DNA of 31,367 nt from a bacterium (GTDB lineage: Bacteria; JAUVQV01; DATDCY01): NCBI GenBank assembly GCA_036524115.1, contig DATDCY010000292.1:1-31367 (forward strand), written 5' to 3'. This document shows positions 1 to 8,932 of the stretch, piece by piece; position 1 is the stretch's first letter, and each line of letters starts with the position of its first letter. The notes beneath the pieces are model-generated. The model did not search any database. It worked only from the letters and a program-made list of their open reading frames with translations, and was not told the DNA's origin. Position numbers and translations under genes: made by a program.

Positions 1-131
1 AGCAGCGACGCCGCGGCCAGGCCGCTGGCGCGCTCGAGCAGCAGCCGCGCGTCGAGCTCCGGCGTGCCGATCCCCGCGGCCGCGAGCCGCGAGCTGCCGG
101 CCGCGAGGGCCTCGCCGACGACCGCCGTCAC
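1..131 (-). CDS. prmC: PrmC (HemK), peptide chain release factor N5-glutamine methyltransferase, N-terminal fragment
   Basis: This is the first ~43 codons of a minus-strand gene that runs off the left edge of the window. The translation begins with GTG and contains the segment [18 protein letters not shown]. That matches the N-terminal helical domain of PrmC, where a 'tP..DA.lLL..' motif is characteristic. PrmC methylates the glutamine of the GGQ motif in release factors, using S-adenosylmethionine. The start is fixed by context: the GTG overlaps the prfA stop in the four-base string GTGA (131-128), so translation is likely coupled. Finding prmC directly after its substrate gene prfA is the common bacterial arrangement and supports the call. 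The catalytic methyltransferase domain with the NPPY motif lies outside the window and cannot be checked. Confidence 0.8.
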   Translation of the reverse strand, partial: MTAVVGEALAAGSSRLAAAGIGTPELDARLLLERASGLAAASL

Positions 132-1195
132 GCCCCTCCCCCGCTGAGCGCCGCCGCCTGGTAGTGCGAGGTCAGCGCGTCGATCATCTCCTGGATGTCG
201 CCCTCGAGGAAGGACTCGAGGCGGTGGATGGTGAGGCCGATGCGGTGATCGGTCACGCGGTTCTGCGGGAAGTTGTAGGTGCGGATGCGCTCGCTGCGGT
301 CGCCGGTGCCGACCATGCCCTTGCGCTCGGAGGCGCGCCTGGCGGCGGCCTCCTCCTCCATGCGGTCCTTGAGGCGCGCGCGCAGGATGCGCAGGCCCTT
401 GGCCTTGTTCTTGTGCTGGGACTTCTCGTCCTGGCAGGAGACGACGAGCCCGGTCGGCAGGTGCGTGATGCGCACCGCCGAGTCCGTCGTGTTGACGCTC
501 TGCCCGCCCGGCCCCGAGGACCGGAAGACGTCGATGCGCAGCTCCTCCGGCTTGATCTCGACCTCGACCTCCTCGGCCTCGGGCAGGACGGCCACGGTCA
601 CCGCGGAGGTGTGGATCCGGCCGCTGGCCTCGGTCACGGGGACGCGCTGGACGCGGTGCACGCCGGCCTCGTACTTGAGCAGGCTGTAGGCGCCCCGGCC
701 CTCGACGAGCGCGATGACCTCCTTGAGCCCGCCGATGCCGGTCGCGGTCTGGCTCATGATCTCGATCCGCCAGCGGCGCCCCTCGGCGTAGCGCGTGTAC
801 ATGCGGAAGAGCTCCGCTGCGAAGAGCGCCGCCTCGTCGCCGCCGGTGCCGCCCCGGATCTCGAGAAACACGTTCTTGTCGTCGTTGGGGTCGCGCGGCG
901 TCAGCAGCACGCGCAGCTCGCGCTCGATCTCCTCGAGCCGACCCGCCAGCTCGGCCAGCTCCTCCTGGGCCAGGGCGCGCAGTTCCGCGTCCCCCTCCTC
1001 GAGCAGGGCGCGGCTCTCCTCGCGACGCGTGCGCACCGCCTGGTGCTCGCGGAACTTCTCGACGATCGGCGCCAGCCCGCCGCGCTCGATCATCAACTCG
1101 CGGTAGCGCTGCCGGTCGGCGAGCACCGCCGGGTCCGCCAGCAACGCGTCGATCTCCTCGAAGCGCCGCTCGACCTCGGCCAGCTTAGTGAACAC
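128..1195 (-). CDS. prfA: Peptide chain release factor 1 (RF1)
   Basis: A full-length 355-residue RF1. It recognises UAA and UAG stop codons in the ribosomal A site and triggers hydrolysis of peptidyl-tRNA. The stop-recognition tripeptide is PVT at residues 186-188, within [16 protein letters not shown]; this P-x-T form separates RF1 from RF2 (SPF). The universal GGQ is at 230-232 in [10 protein letters not shown]. The N-terminal helical domain (about 1-105) and the [10 protein letters not shown] segment (116-125) are typical. Length matches the family (about 355-360). The start is GTG at 1195 (reads GTG TTC ACT AAG); the preceding thyX gene ends at 1185, so the two overlap by 11 bases. The downstream gene prmC modifies this protein. 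No abnormality is seen. Confidence 0.97.
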   Translation of the reverse strand: MFTKLAEVERRFEEIDALLADPAVLADRQRYRELMIERGGLAPIVEKFREHQAVRTRREESRALLEEGDAELRALAQEELAELAGRLEEIERELRVLLTPRDPNDDKNVFLEIRGGTGGDEAALFAAELFRMYTRYAEGRRWRIEIMSQTATGIGGLKEVIALVEGRGAYSLLKYEAGVHRVQRVPVTEASGRIHTSAVTVAVLPEAEEVEVEIKPEELRIDVFRSSGPGGQSVNTTDSAVRITHLPTGLVVSCQDEKSQHKNKAKGLRILRARLKDRMEEEAAARRASERKGMVGTGDRSERIRTYNFPQNRVTDHRIGLTIHRLESFLEGDIQEMIDALTSHYQAAALSGGGA

Positions 1196-1940
1196 CGCGC
1201 CTCCCTTGCGCCGCGCGGGGCTCCGACAGCAACGGCCGCTCCGCGCCCGCCGCCCAGCCGCGATAGGCCGCGCGGACGTCCTTGAGGCGCCCGCAGGTCA
1301 TCTTCCCCTCGGGGCACGGTCCAATGACGCACCGGGGGCCGCTGCCTTCGAAGAGCACGGGCGCGGCCGCGCGGGCCAGCCCGAGCATGCGCTCGGCCAG
1401 CTCGCGGATCTCCCACTGCGCGCGCCGGCAGCAGCGCATCTGGAAGAAGTGGCGCAGCTCCCGCGCGTTCATGGTGACGATGAGGCGCGTCGCGGCAGCG
1501 TTCGGCAGCACGAAGCGCGCGTCCTCGGCGGGAACCCCGGCCTCGAGCAGCTCACGGTAGGCCGTGCCGCACGCGCGCATCAGCCGCGCGTAGGCGCGCG
1601 CCAGCTCCGGACGCTCCGCGATCGCCGGCGGGACCACGTGCTCGAAGTCTTCGCGCGCGGCGACGTAACGCTGGCTCTGCTGGGAGTAGGAGGCGAGGCG
1701 GTGCCGGACGAGCTGGTGGCTCGCCGCCCGGGAGATGCCCTCGATGCCGAAGCTGAACACGGCGTGCTCGAGGACCGAGTGGTGGCCGAGCCCGACGATC
1801 CGCCGGATGAGCGCCGCGGCCGAGGAGGCGTCGACGCCGTGCTCGAGCTGGTCGATCCGGTCGGGGGAGTAGCAGAGGCGCGCGGCAAGGGCGACGGCGG
1901 TCTCCGGCTCGGCCGTGCGCCGCAGGAGCACGACGCGCAT
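1185..1940 (-). CDS. thyX: Flavin-dependent thymidylate synthase ThyX
   Basis: A 251-residue protein that makes dTMP from dUMP using methylenetetrahydrofolate and FAD/NADPH. It is unrelated to ThyA. The ThyX signature RHRx7S is present as RHR at 79-81 and Ser89 ([11 protein letters not shown]), preceded by the HHSVLEH segment (53-59), both typical of the FAD/dUMP site. The chosen start is ATG at 1940 (MRVVLLRR), about 80 bases after rpmE ends. The frame stays open further upstream but overlaps rpmE and has no family similarity there. No strong ribosome binding site is visible. The stop overlaps the prfA start by 11 bases. The C-terminal part contains several Cys residues ([13 protein letters not shown]), a tail not needed for the core call; a metal or redox role would be speculation. 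Confidence 0.95.
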   Translation of the reverse strand: MRVVLLRRTAEPETAVALAARLCYSPDRIDQLEHGVDASSAAALIRRIVGLGHHSVLEHAVFSFGIEGISRAASHQLVRHRLASYSQQSQRYVAAREDFEHVVPPAIAERPELARAYARLMRACGTAYRELLEAGVPAEDARFVLPNAAATRLIVTMNARELRHFFQMRCCRRAQWEIRELAERMLGLARAAAPVLFEGSGPRCVIGPCPEGKMTCGRLKDVRAAYRGWAAGAERPLLSEPRAAQGRRGVH

Positions 1941-2019
1941 GCCCGGTCCGGTCACCGCAGGTGCCCCGCCGCCCGGCACCGTGCGCACCACCCCCTCCGG
2001 ACCCTCACGCGAGCGGAGG

Positions 2020-2238
2020 CTAGGCCTTCGCCGTCTCTTTCTTCTGCCCGTACTTCTTGCGGAAGCGGTCAACGCGGCCGGCGGCGTCGATGAGCTTCTG
2101 CTTGCCGGTGAAGAACGGGTGGCATTTCGAGCAGATATCGACCTTGTAGCTCGGCTTCGTCGACCGGGTGCGGATGACCTCGCCGCACGCACAGGTGACC
2201 GAGATCTCGTCGTACGCGGGGTGGATTCCCTCTTTCAT
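2020..2238 (-). CDS. rpmE: 50S ribosomal protein L31, zinc-binding type
   Basis: A 72-residue protein of the large ribosomal subunit. It starts [12 protein letters not shown], the L31 hallmark, and has the zinc-ligand pattern Cys16, Cys18, Cys36 and Cys39 (CACG and CSKC). It is therefore the zinc-containing form rather than the zinc-independent paralogue induced on zinc starvation. The mid-protein [20 protein letters not shown] is standard L31. Start ATG at 2238 has a good AGGAGG site about ten bases upstream. A near-consensus sigma-70 promoter lies just upstream (2278-2306), so rpmE can be transcribed independently of the FmdB-like gene before it. The downstream order thyX-prfA-prmC puts it in a translation-linked cluster. 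Confidence 0.97.
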   Translation of the reverse strand: MKEGIHPAYDEISVTCACGEVIRTRSTKPSYKVDICSKCHPFFTGKQKLIDAAGRVDRFRKKYGQKKETAKA

Positions 2239-2277
2239 CGCCTCGTTCCTCCTCGTATCTCCATGTGAAGAAAGGAA

Positions 2278-2306
2278 ATAATATCTGCAACCGCCGGCGC
2301 AGTCAA
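2278..2306 (-). promoter_or_regulatory. Sigma-70 type promoter of rpmE
   Basis: On the minus strand TTGACT (2306-2301), a 17-base spacer, then TATTAT (2283-2278). Both boxes differ from consensus at one base each. The predicted transcript would have a leader of about 33 bases that includes the AGGAGG site of rpmE. Predicted from sequence only. Confidence 0.75.
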
Positions 2307-2325
2307 GCAGGTGCCTGCCGGCGAG

Positions 2326-2541
2326 CTAGTGACAGGAACTGCAGGAGGACTTGGCGCAGGACGTGCAGCCGCTGCCGCCCTTCGAGGACGTGAACTTCCC
2401 CCCGCTCTTGGAGCCGAACACGGAGAACTTCTTCTCCACCCGCTTGCTCCCGCACTCCGGGCACGCGGGCACGGTCGCGCCGGTCACGAGCTTCTCGAAC
2501 TCGTGGCGGCAGCGCCCGCAGCGGAACTCGAAGATCGGCAC
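2326..2541 (-). CDS. FmdB-family zinc-ribbon protein with Cys-rich tail
   Basis: A 71-residue protein starting MPIFEFRCGRC. The N-terminal half is the FmdB putative regulatory zinc ribbon: Cys8, Cys11, Cys27 and Cys30 as two CxxC pairs (CGRC and CPEC). The C-terminal tail is Gly/Ser/Lys rich and ends in two more CxxC pairs (C59-C62 and C67-C70; CTSC, CSSC). Such Cys-rich tails are common in this family in Gram-negative anaerobes. The biochemical role is not established; the family was named after a putative regulator next to a formamidase gene. It begins nine bases after the transaldolase stop, so it is probably cotranscribed with it. The start is the only reasonable ATG. Confidence 0.85.
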   Translation of the reverse strand: MPIFEFRCGRCRHEFEKLVTGATVPACPECGSKRVEKKFSVFGSKSGGKFTSSKGGSGCTSCAKSSCSSCH

Positions 2542-2550
2542 GCCGGCCCT

Positions 2551-3204
2551 TCAGCGTCCCGCGGGCGGGATCTTGCGGGCGTCGGCCAGGAACTTCTCGA
2601 TGCCCACGTCCGTCAGCGGGTGGCGCGCCAGCTGCTCGATGACGGCGAACGGCACGGTCGCGATGTGCGCGCCGATGGTCGCGGCCTGCACCACGTGCAG
2701 CGGCGAGCGCACGCTGGCGACGATGACCTCGGCGTCGAAGTCGTAGTTGCGCAGGATCTCGAGCGACTGCTCGACCATCTCCATCCCGGTGTGGCCGATG
2801 TCGTCGAGCCGTCCGACGAAGGGGCTGATGTAGGCCGCGCCCGCCTTGGCCGCCAGCAGCACCTGCGCGGGCGAGAAGACCAGCGTCATGTTGACGCGAA
2901 TCCCCTCGGCGGCCAGCGCCCGCGTCGCCGCCAGCCCCTCGGTCATCACCGGCACCTTGACCACGACGCGGTCGTGCAGTTTCGCCAGTTCGCGCCCCTC
3001 GGCGACGATCCCGGCCGCGTCCATCGCCGTCGCCTCGGCGCTGACCGGCCCGTCGACGATGCCGCAGATCTCGCGCACCGCCTCGTGGAACGGCCGGCCC
3101 TCCTTGGCGACGAGCGAGGGGTTGGTCGTCACCCCGTCGACGACGCCCCAGCGGACCGCCTCGCGGATCTGGCCGACGTTCGCGGTGTCCAGGAAGAGCT
3201 TCAT
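2551..3204 (-). CDS. fsa: FSA/TalC-type transaldolase (fructose-6-phosphate aldolase family)
   Basis: A 217-residue class I aldolase of the short transaldolase subfamily (about 215-220 residues). It probably transfers a dihydroxyacetone unit in the non-oxidative pentose phosphate pathway; some members instead cleave fructose 6-phosphate, and sequence alone does not separate the two reliably. Characteristic parts are [10 protein letters not shown] at the start, GVTTNPSL (24-31), and [11 protein letters not shown] with Lys83 as the Schiff-base lysine. MTLVFSPAQ and [13 protein letters not shown] follow. The start ATG at 3204 lies 17 bases after the ppiD stop, with a purine-rich GGGGGCGGCGGC stretch before it. 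rpiB and pgi elsewhere in the window act on neighbouring sugar phosphates. Confidence 0.93.
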   Translation of the reverse strand: MKLFLDTANVGQIREAVRWGVVDGVTTNPSLVAKEGRPFHEAVREICGIVDGPVSAEATAMDAAGIVAEGRELAKLHDRVVVKVPVMTEGLAATRALAAEGIRVNMTLVFSPAQVLLAAKAGAAYISPFVGRLDDIGHTGMEMVEQSLEILRNYDFDAEVIVASVRSPLHVVQAATIGAHIATVPFAVIEQLARHPLTDVGIEKFLADARKIPPAGR

Positions 3205-3221
3205 GCCGCCGCCCCCGCCGC

Positions 3222-5132
3222 CTAGAGGGTGCCGACCAGGCCGGTGTTGATCTTCACCGAGCGGGCCCGCCGCAGGTCCTCGAGCCAGGCCTCGAAGACC
3301 CGGTCCTTCTTGGCGGTGCGCAGCTTGTCGATCACCGCGGCCTTCTCGGCCGCGAACGCCTCGCGGGTCGCCGGCAGCTTGGCCGCCACCCGGTAGACCA
3401 CGATCCGGCCGTCGGGCGCCGCCACCGGGCCGCCGAACGCCCCCGGCTCCAGGTCGAACGCGCCGGCGAACTGCTCGCCCTTGAGACCCGCCTCGCTCAC
3501 GAACTCCCGCTGGGTGAAGAACGCCGTGTCCCGCGCCTCTCCCTTGAGCCGCGCGGCGAGCGCCTCCGGCTTCTCGCCGCGGCGCAGCTCCTCCAGCCGC
3601 AGACGTGCCTCGCCGAGCGCCCGCTGCTGCGCCTCCTCGGCGAGCACCTCGCGCTCGACCTGCGCCCGCGCCTCCTCGAAGCCCGGCACGGAGGACGCGC
3701 GCTTGGCAACCATCTTGTAGATCCAGTAGTCCTCGCCCGCGCGCACGAACTCGCTGACCTCGCCCTCGTTCATGGCGAACAGCGTGTCGGCCACCTCGGG
3801 GCGCGCCGCCGGCCCCGGCAGCGGGCCCTCGCGGGGCACCAGGCCCGTGGTCTGGACCGCCAGCCCGAACTTCGCGGCGACGGCGTCGAACTCGCCCTGC
3901 GCGAGCGCCTCGTTGATCTTCTCGACGCGCTCGGCCACCGCGGCGCGCAGCGCCTCGGCCGCGACGCGCCCGGCCACCTGGGCCCGCGCCTGCTCGAACG
4001 TCGGCGAGCCGGCCTCGCGCACCTCCTCGACCTTGATGATGTGGAAGCCGAACTGCGTGCGCACCAGGTCGCTCACCTGGCCTTTGCCGAGGGCGAAGGC
4101 AGCCTTCTCGAACTCCGGCACCATCTGGCCGGGACCGAACCACCCCAGCTCGCCGCCCGCCGGCCCGGAGGAGTCCTGCGAGAACTCCTTGGCGAGGGAG
4201 GCGAAGTCCGCCCCCTTCTTCGCCTTCCCGAGCACGAACTCGGCACGCTCGCGCACCTTCTTCTCCTCGTCGGCGGGGGCGTCCTTGGCGAGCCTGAAGA
4301 GAATGTGGCGCGCGCGCACGCCCTTCTCCACCTTGAACTCGGCCGCGTTCTCCTCGAAGTACCGGCGCAGCTGGTCCTCGGCGGCCGGCGGCGGCGGGGG
4401 CACATCCTTCGCGAGCACCGCGGCGCAGGCGAACTGCGCGCGCTCGGGCAGCGTGTACTTCGCCGGGTCGGCGTCGTAGACCGTGCGCAGACGATCGGCC
4501 GCCACCGTGCCGCCAGATGTTGGCGCGGGAGGCGGCAGGATCACGAGCGAGAGGCGCACCTTCTCCTTGTCGCGCCGGTACTCCTGGAAGGCCTCGGCCT
4601 CGGACACGCGCACGGCGTCCTGCACGATGGTGCGCACCTTGGCGGCGAGCAGCTCGCCGCGCACGTCCTCCTCGTACCCCGCCGGCGCGATCGCGGAGCC
4701 GGCGAGGACCTCGCGGTACTTCTTCGGGTCGAAGACGCCGTTGTCCTGGAAGGCCGCCGTCTCGCGGATCTTCTTGCCGACCTCCTCGTCGCTCGCCGCC
4801 AGGCCCAGCCGCTTCGCCTCGTCCAGGAGCAGCCGCCGCCCGATCGCCGCGTCCAGCGCGCCCTTGCGGATCTTGAACCGCTTCTCCAGCTCGGCCGTGC
4901 CGACGTTCGGGTAGAAGCGGCGGTAGAACTCCAGGCGGCTGTCGTGCGTCTTGATGAACTCGGCGTAGGGGATCTCGGCCTTGCCGACCCACGCCGCGAC
5001 CGAGCGCTCGGAGTCCGAGGAGCTCATGCTCCCCCGCCCCCAGACGAGGAAGATCGTGCCGATGAACACGGCCACGATGAAGATCACGACGACCAGCACG
5101 AACACGGCGTTGGTGCGTATGAAGCGCATCAT
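3222..5132 (-). CDS. ppiD: PpiD-like membrane-anchored peptidyl-prolyl cis-trans isomerase/chaperone
   Basis: A 636-residue periplasmic folding factor of the PpiD/SurA type. An N-terminal membrane anchor spans about residues 8-30 ([20 protein letters not shown] after RFIRTN). A SurA_N-like helical domain with [15 protein letters not shown] and [14 protein letters not shown] follows. The parvulin domain lies at roughly 265-365, recognisable by [27 protein letters not shown] and [12 protein letters not shown] second, degenerate parvulin-like segment and helices make up the C-terminus. The chosen start is ATG at 5132 (MMRFIRTN), preceded at about 11 bases by AAGGAGG; the frame is open to 5165 but the Shine-Dalgarno sequence lies inside that extension. 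First gene of the minus-strand run and transcribed from a promoter at 5192-5220. Confidence 0.9.
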   Translation of the reverse strand: MMRFIRTNAVFVLVVVIFIVAVFIGTIFLVWGRGSMSSSDSERSVAAWVGKAEIPYAEFIKTHDSRLEFYRRFYPNVGTAELEKRFKIRKGALDAAIGRRLLLDEAKRLGLAASDEEVGKKIRETAAFQDNGVFDPKKYREVLAGSAIAPAGYEEDVRGELLAAKVRTIVQDAVRVSEAEAFQEYRRDKEKVRLSLVILPPPAPTSGGTVAADRLRTVYDADPAKYTLPERAQFACAAVLAKDVPPPPPAAEDQLRRYFEENAAEFKVEKGVRARHILFRLAKDAPADEEKKVRERAEFVLGKAKKGADFASLAKEFSQDSSGPAGGELGWFGPGQMVPEFEKAAFALGKGQVSDLVRTQFGFHIIKVEEVREAGSPTFEQARAQVAGRVAAEALRAAVAERVEKINEALAQGEFDAVAAKFGLAVQTTGLVPREGPLPGPAARPEVADTLFAMNEGEVSEFVRAGEDYWIYKMVAKRASSVPGFEEARAQVEREVLAEEAQQRALGEARLRLEELRRGEKPEALAARLKGEARDTAFFTQREFVSEAGLKGEQFAGAFDLEPGAFGGPVAAPDGRIVVYRVAAKLPATREAFAAEKAAVIDKLRTAKKDRVFEAWLEDLRRARSVKINTGLVGTL

Positions 5133-5191
5133 CGGCGCGCCATCCCTCCTTAGCGGTTGCCGCACAGCCTCCCACGGAAAAACGAACGCGA

Positions 5192-5220
5192 AGTGTACCC
5201 GGTTTCGTGCACCGATGCAA
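5192..5220 (-). promoter_or_regulatory. Promoter of ppiD run
   Basis: Minus strand TTGCAT (5220-5215), 17-base spacer, TACACT (5197-5192). It matches the sigma-70 pattern at four of six positions in each box. The leader would be about 55 bases and contains AAGGAGG before ppiD. The divergent hemL promoter lies next to it. Confidence 0.55.
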
Positions 5221-5247
5221 CCGCTGCCGTCGCGCTTGTGCGCTTTG

Positions 5248-5276
5248 TTGACAATGCCCCGATGCCATGGTATTCA
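5248..5276 (+). promoter_or_regulatory. Promoter of hemL-atp operon (extended -10)
   Basis: TTGACA (5248-5253, perfect -35), 17-base spacer, TATTCA (5271-5276) preceded by TGG, giving an extended -10 (TGnTAT). The leader to hemL is about 42 bases. It is divergent from the ppiD promoter in a 192-base intergenic region. Confidence 0.7.
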
Positions 5277-5324
5277 GGGCAGAATTTGCGCCCCACGCCG
5301 GGGCGCCGGAGGTGCGGACTCGAC

Positions 5325-6601
<1,277 letters not shown>

Positions 6602-6605
<4 letters not shown>

Positions 6606-6850
6606 TCGCGGCGGTGGCAACCAACGGCGGCGGGCGCGCCTCGTGGGCGCAGTACCTGTCCTACAGCGCCATCGGCATCGAGATGGGCGCCGCGCTGGTG
6701 GTCGGCATGGGGATCGGCTGGTTCCTCGACCGCACGTTCGACACCAGGCCGTGGTGCCTCGTGGTCTTCACGGGCTTCGGCATCGTCGCCGGGTTCCGCA
6801 ACGTGCTGCGCGCCGCCCGCAAGGCGGCCAAGGAGGAGGAGCGCCTGTGA
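6602..6850 (+). CDS. atpZ: AtpZ/AtpI-type F0F1 ATP synthase accessory membrane protein
   Basis: An 82-residue protein with two transmembrane segments: about 19-38 ([20 protein letters not shown]) and 46-66 ([18 protein letters not shown]). The [25 protein letters not shown] pattern is that of the small 'putative F0F1-ATPase subunit, Ca2+/Mg2+ transporter' family that precedes F0 genes in many bacteria. Related proteins are implicated in ATP synthase assembly, and a Mg2+ transport role has been proposed. The GTG start at 6602 overlaps the hemL stop (GTGA). A second in-frame GTG at 6614 is possible. The stop overlaps the next gene in another GTGA. Confidence 0.8.
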
Positions 6851-7224
6851 CCGCGGAGCCCGCCGACCGCATCGAGCGCACCGCCTGGGCCCTCGGCGCC
6901 CTGCTGCTCGCCGCCAGCCTGCTGCTGCGCTCGGCGGCGGTGACGGCCGGCGTCGCCGTCGGCGTCCTCCTCGCGGTGCTCAACTACCGCTGGCTCGTGC
7001 GCTTCGCGCGGGCGCTCGTTTCCTCCGGCGAGCGCTCGCTGCCGCGCCTGCGCTACGCGCTGTACCTCGGCAAGTACGCCGTGACCGCGGCCGTCGTCGC
7101 CGCCGCGCTCAAGTTCCGCATCGCCGACCCGCTCGCCCTGCTCGCGGGCGCCAGCGTCGTGCTCCCGGCCCTGCTGCGGGAGTCGCTCCGCTGCGCCGCC
7201 GAACCCCGTCGCAAGGAGGCCTAG
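6847..7224 (+). CDS. atpI: ATP synthase I-like membrane protein (AtpI family)
   Basis: A 125-residue hydrophobic protein with about four membrane segments: [50 protein letters not shown] and [15 protein letters not shown]. Its position between atpZ and atpB, its size and its topology fit the ATP-synthase I family, a non-essential factor linked to c-ring assembly. Sequence conservation in this family is low, so the call rests largely on context. The GTG start at 6847 overlaps the atpZ stop (GTGA). It ends eight bases before atpB. Confidence 0.75.
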   Translation: MTAEPADRIERTAWALGALLLAASLLLRSAAVTAGVAVGVLLAVLNYRWLVRFARALVSSGERSLPRLRYALYLGKYAVTAAVVAAALKFRIADPLALLAGASVVLPALLRESLRCAAEPRRKEA

Positions 7225-7232
7225 AGAAGACC

Positions 7233-7961
7233 ATGCAGAGTTTCGAATGGGTTGCCATCATCCCCGGCATCAACGCGGTCCCGGTGCACGTGGTGCACGG
7301 GGCACTGGTGTTCACCGTGCTCTCGCTGCTCGCCATCCTCGCCGGCCGGCGGCTGGCGGACCCCACCCTGGACATCGTCCCCGCGCCGCGGTTGACGCTC
7401 GTCAACTTCTTCGAGACGGCCTACGGCACGATCGAGAAGCTCTGCGAGGAGAGCCTCGGCCACCACGGGCACCGCTTCATCTACCTCGTCGGGACACTCG
7501 CGCTCTGGATCCTCTTCTCGAACCTGATCGGCGTGATCCCGGGCCTGGTGCCCCCGACCGACAACGTCAACACGAACTTCGCCTGCGCGGCCTGCGTCTT
7601 CCTGCTGACGCACTACTACGGCTTCAAGGCCCACGGCATGGCCTACCTCAAGCACTTCGTCGGCCCGACGCCCTGGCTGGCGCCGCTGATGATCCCCATC
7701 GAGATCATCGGCCACCTCGCCCGCCCGCTCTCGCTGACGCTGCGTCTCTTCGGCAACATGTTCGGCGACCACATGAACCTCATGGTCTTCGTCGGCATGA
7801 TGATCGGCCTGAGCAAGGCGTTCATCTGGGCCACGCCGATCGCCGCCCTCGTGCCGATCATCATCATCCTGCTGGGCATCTTCGTCGCGGTCGTCCAGAC
7901 CTACGTCTTCATCCTGCTCACGATGAGCTACATCTCCGGCGCCATCGCGGAGTCCCACTAG
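7233..7961 (+). CDS. atpB: ATP synthase F0 subunit a
   Basis: A 242-residue membrane subunit that forms the ion half-channels next to the c-ring. The essential arginine is Arg171 in [16 protein letters not shown], the family signature. Earlier segments [24 protein letters not shown] and the final helix [19 protein letters not shown] (split here for description) are typical. About five to six membrane helices are visible. The ATG at 7233 is preceded by AAGGAGG about 15 bases upstream. It is followed within 50 bases by atpE, and no F1 genes are present in the window, so F0 and F1 are encoded separately, as in many deltaproteobacteria. Ion specificity is discussed under atpE. Confidence 0.96.
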   Translation: MQSFEWVAIIPGINAVPVHVVHGALVFTVLSLLAILAGRRLADPTLDIVPAPRLTLVNFFETAYGTIEKLCEESLGHHGHRFIYLVGTLALWILFSNLIGVIPGLVPPTDNVNTNFACAACVFLLTHYYGFKAHGMAYLKHFVGPTPWLAPLMIPIEIIGHLARPLSLTLRLFGNMFGDHMNLMVFVGMMIGLSKAFIWATPIAALVPIIIILLGIFVAVVQTYVFILLTMSYISGAIAESH

Positions 7962-8008
7962 GCGCGCGGAAGGCATACGCACACAACACGGTACAGGAAA
8001 GGAGGAAC

Positions 8009-8353
8009 ATGCACATGAGCAAGAGAATCTGGATGAGCCTGGTCGGCCTGTCGCTGGCGTTCGCGCCGGCGATCGCCGCCGCCCAGGAACACGGGGCGGC
8101 GGCCGGCGGCGGCGAGGGCTTCATGAAGTTCTTCGCCATCGCGATCGGCGCCGGTCTCGCCATCGGCCTCGCGGCCATCGGCGGCGGCCTCGGTCAGGGC
8201 AAGGCGGTCGCGTCCGCGCTCGAGGGGATCGCCCGCAACCCGGGCGCCGCGGGCAAGATCGTCACGCCCATGATCATCGGTCTCGCCATGATCGAGTCGC
8301 TGGTCATCTACGGCCTCGTCGTGGCGCTGATCCTGGTCTTCAAGATCGCGTAA
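8009..8353 (+). CDS. atpE: ATP synthase F0 subunit c with N-terminal signal-like extension
   Basis: A 114-residue c-ring subunit. It is longer than the usual 75-90 residues because it begins with a signal-peptide-like stretch: Lys5-Arg6, a hydrophobic core at about 8-24, and a possible cleavage after AIAAA or AAQ. The first ring helix is about 42-75 with [12 protein letters not shown], the polar loop is EGIARNP, and the second helix carries the ion-binding Glu96 (AMIESLVIY). Gln63, Glu96, Ser97 and Tyr101 have the same spacing as the Na+ ligands of known Na+-coupled c-rings, but the following Thr is Leu. The start ATG at 8009 follows AAAGGAGG at five bases; ATG 8015 is a less likely alternative. 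Signal-bearing c subunits are known, for example in Aquifex. A terminator follows. Confidence 0.93.
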   Translation: MHMSKRIWMSLVGLSLAFAPAIAAAQEHGAAAGGGEGFMKFFAIAIGAGLAIGLAAIGGGLGQGKAVASALEGIARNPGAAGKIVTPMIIGLAMIESLVIYGLVVALILVFKIA

Positions 8354-8372
8354 GGCGCGGTCCGCGGACCAC

Positions 8373-8409
8373 ACCCCGCCCGGGGGCGACCTCGGGCGGG
8401 GTTTCTTGT
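8373..8409 (+). terminator. Intrinsic terminator after atpE
   Basis: A perfect 10-bp GC-rich stem (8373-8382 ACCCCGCCCG with 8393-8402 CGGGCGGGGT) and a ten-base loop, followed by TTCTTGTCT. It lies 20 bases after the atpE stop and closes the hemL-atp operon. Confidence 0.85.
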
Positions 8410-8520
8410 CTCTGCACACGCCACCGTGGTCAATGCCGGGCCACGACCCGGCGGCGCCTGTTCCCTTCCGTCTCGCCCTGCGCCATTCAGTCCGCGAGAG
8501 CACTCATCAGCCGCTCGACT

Positions 8521-8573
8521 GTCAATGCGCCGGCCACACTCAGCGGCCACAGCAAGCGGCCGGCGCATTATGA
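8521..8573. repeat. 12-bp perfect inverted repeat
   Basis: AATGCGCCGGCC (8524-8535) pairs perfectly with GGCCGGCGCATT (8558-8569) around 22 bases. Pairing continues as GTC/GAC (8521-8523 with 8571-8573) if one base, A8570 or T8570-side, is bulged. There is no T-tract on either strand, so it is not an ordinary terminator. Function unknown. Confidence 0.6.
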
Positions 8574-8651
8574 CCGCTCACAGGCGCCCCCGGGCCGTGG
8601 CCCTGTGACGAGGTCGGCCTGTTCCAGAGCCGGGGCGGGGCCTCGGCTTCG

Positions 8652-8847
8652 GCGAGGCGGCGGGCCCGCTCCCGAAGGGAGATAGAGTGGAGCGGCCGTG
8701 AAACCGGCGGACGGGACGAGGGCGGTCCCGCAGGGACGCGGGCTGTTGTTTGAGCCCGCAGGGCGAGTTACAGCCCGCGAGCCCCCGGCCCCTTCGCCGG
8801 TAGGCCGCGGAAACCCACGACCGGAGGGAGCGGGCTCGCCGCCTCGC
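8652..8847 (+). ncRNA. Candidate structured RNA or mobile structured element, ~196 nt
   Basis: A 22-bp outer stem is formed by 8652-8673 and 8826-8847; every position pairs if one G-U is allowed (G8663-U8836), which is a wobble only in plus-strand RNA. Inside are several smaller helices: GTCCC/GGGAC (8725-8729 with 8733-8737), a perfect 10-bp stem CGCGGGCTGT/ACAGCCCGCG (8737-8746 with 8770-8779) and, within it, GCCC/GGGC (8754-8757 with 8761-8764). A further hairpin is CCGGC/GCCGG at about 8785-8800. The single-stranded motif TGTTTGAGC...GCGAGTT resembles, from memory, multi-stem intergenic RNAs of the HEARO/omega-RNA kind found in deltaproteobacteria, but no HNH endonuclease gene is nearby. 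The family assignment is tentative; the fold is directly visible. Confidence 0.5.
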
Positions 8848-8932
8848 GCATTGGCCTGCCCGTCCACGTCGCCACGGGCCAGAGACATGGGAACGGCGGG
8901 ATTCGGGTCGGCCGCGGAGGCGGCCGGGCGGC

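Larger units (their letters stand above)
8354..8932. other. Gene-free region rich in inverted repeats (579 bp)
   Basis: No credible gene is seen between atpE and the thioredoxin/TPR gene; short open frames here have no start context or family features. After the terminator there are four separate foldable units: a hairpin at 8435-8452 (GCCGGG/CCCGGC), a 12-bp inverted repeat at 8524-8569, a 7-bp inverted repeat at 8578-8608 (TCACAGG/CCTGTGA), and the large element at 8652-8847. Base composition resembles the surroundings. Confidence 0.7.

Noticed and set aside
1185-2192. A longer ThyX starting upstream of 1940
   Set aside because: The upstream frame overlaps rpmE and has biased composition; ThyX family proteins begin close to the MRVVLL start.
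2551-5268. A 905-codon minus-strand open frame covering the transaldolase and continuing through ppiD
   Set aside because: Only the part from 3204 down matches the transaldolase; the rest is a +1-frame shadow of ppiD with Arg/Gly/Ala-biased composition. It is not a fusion protein.
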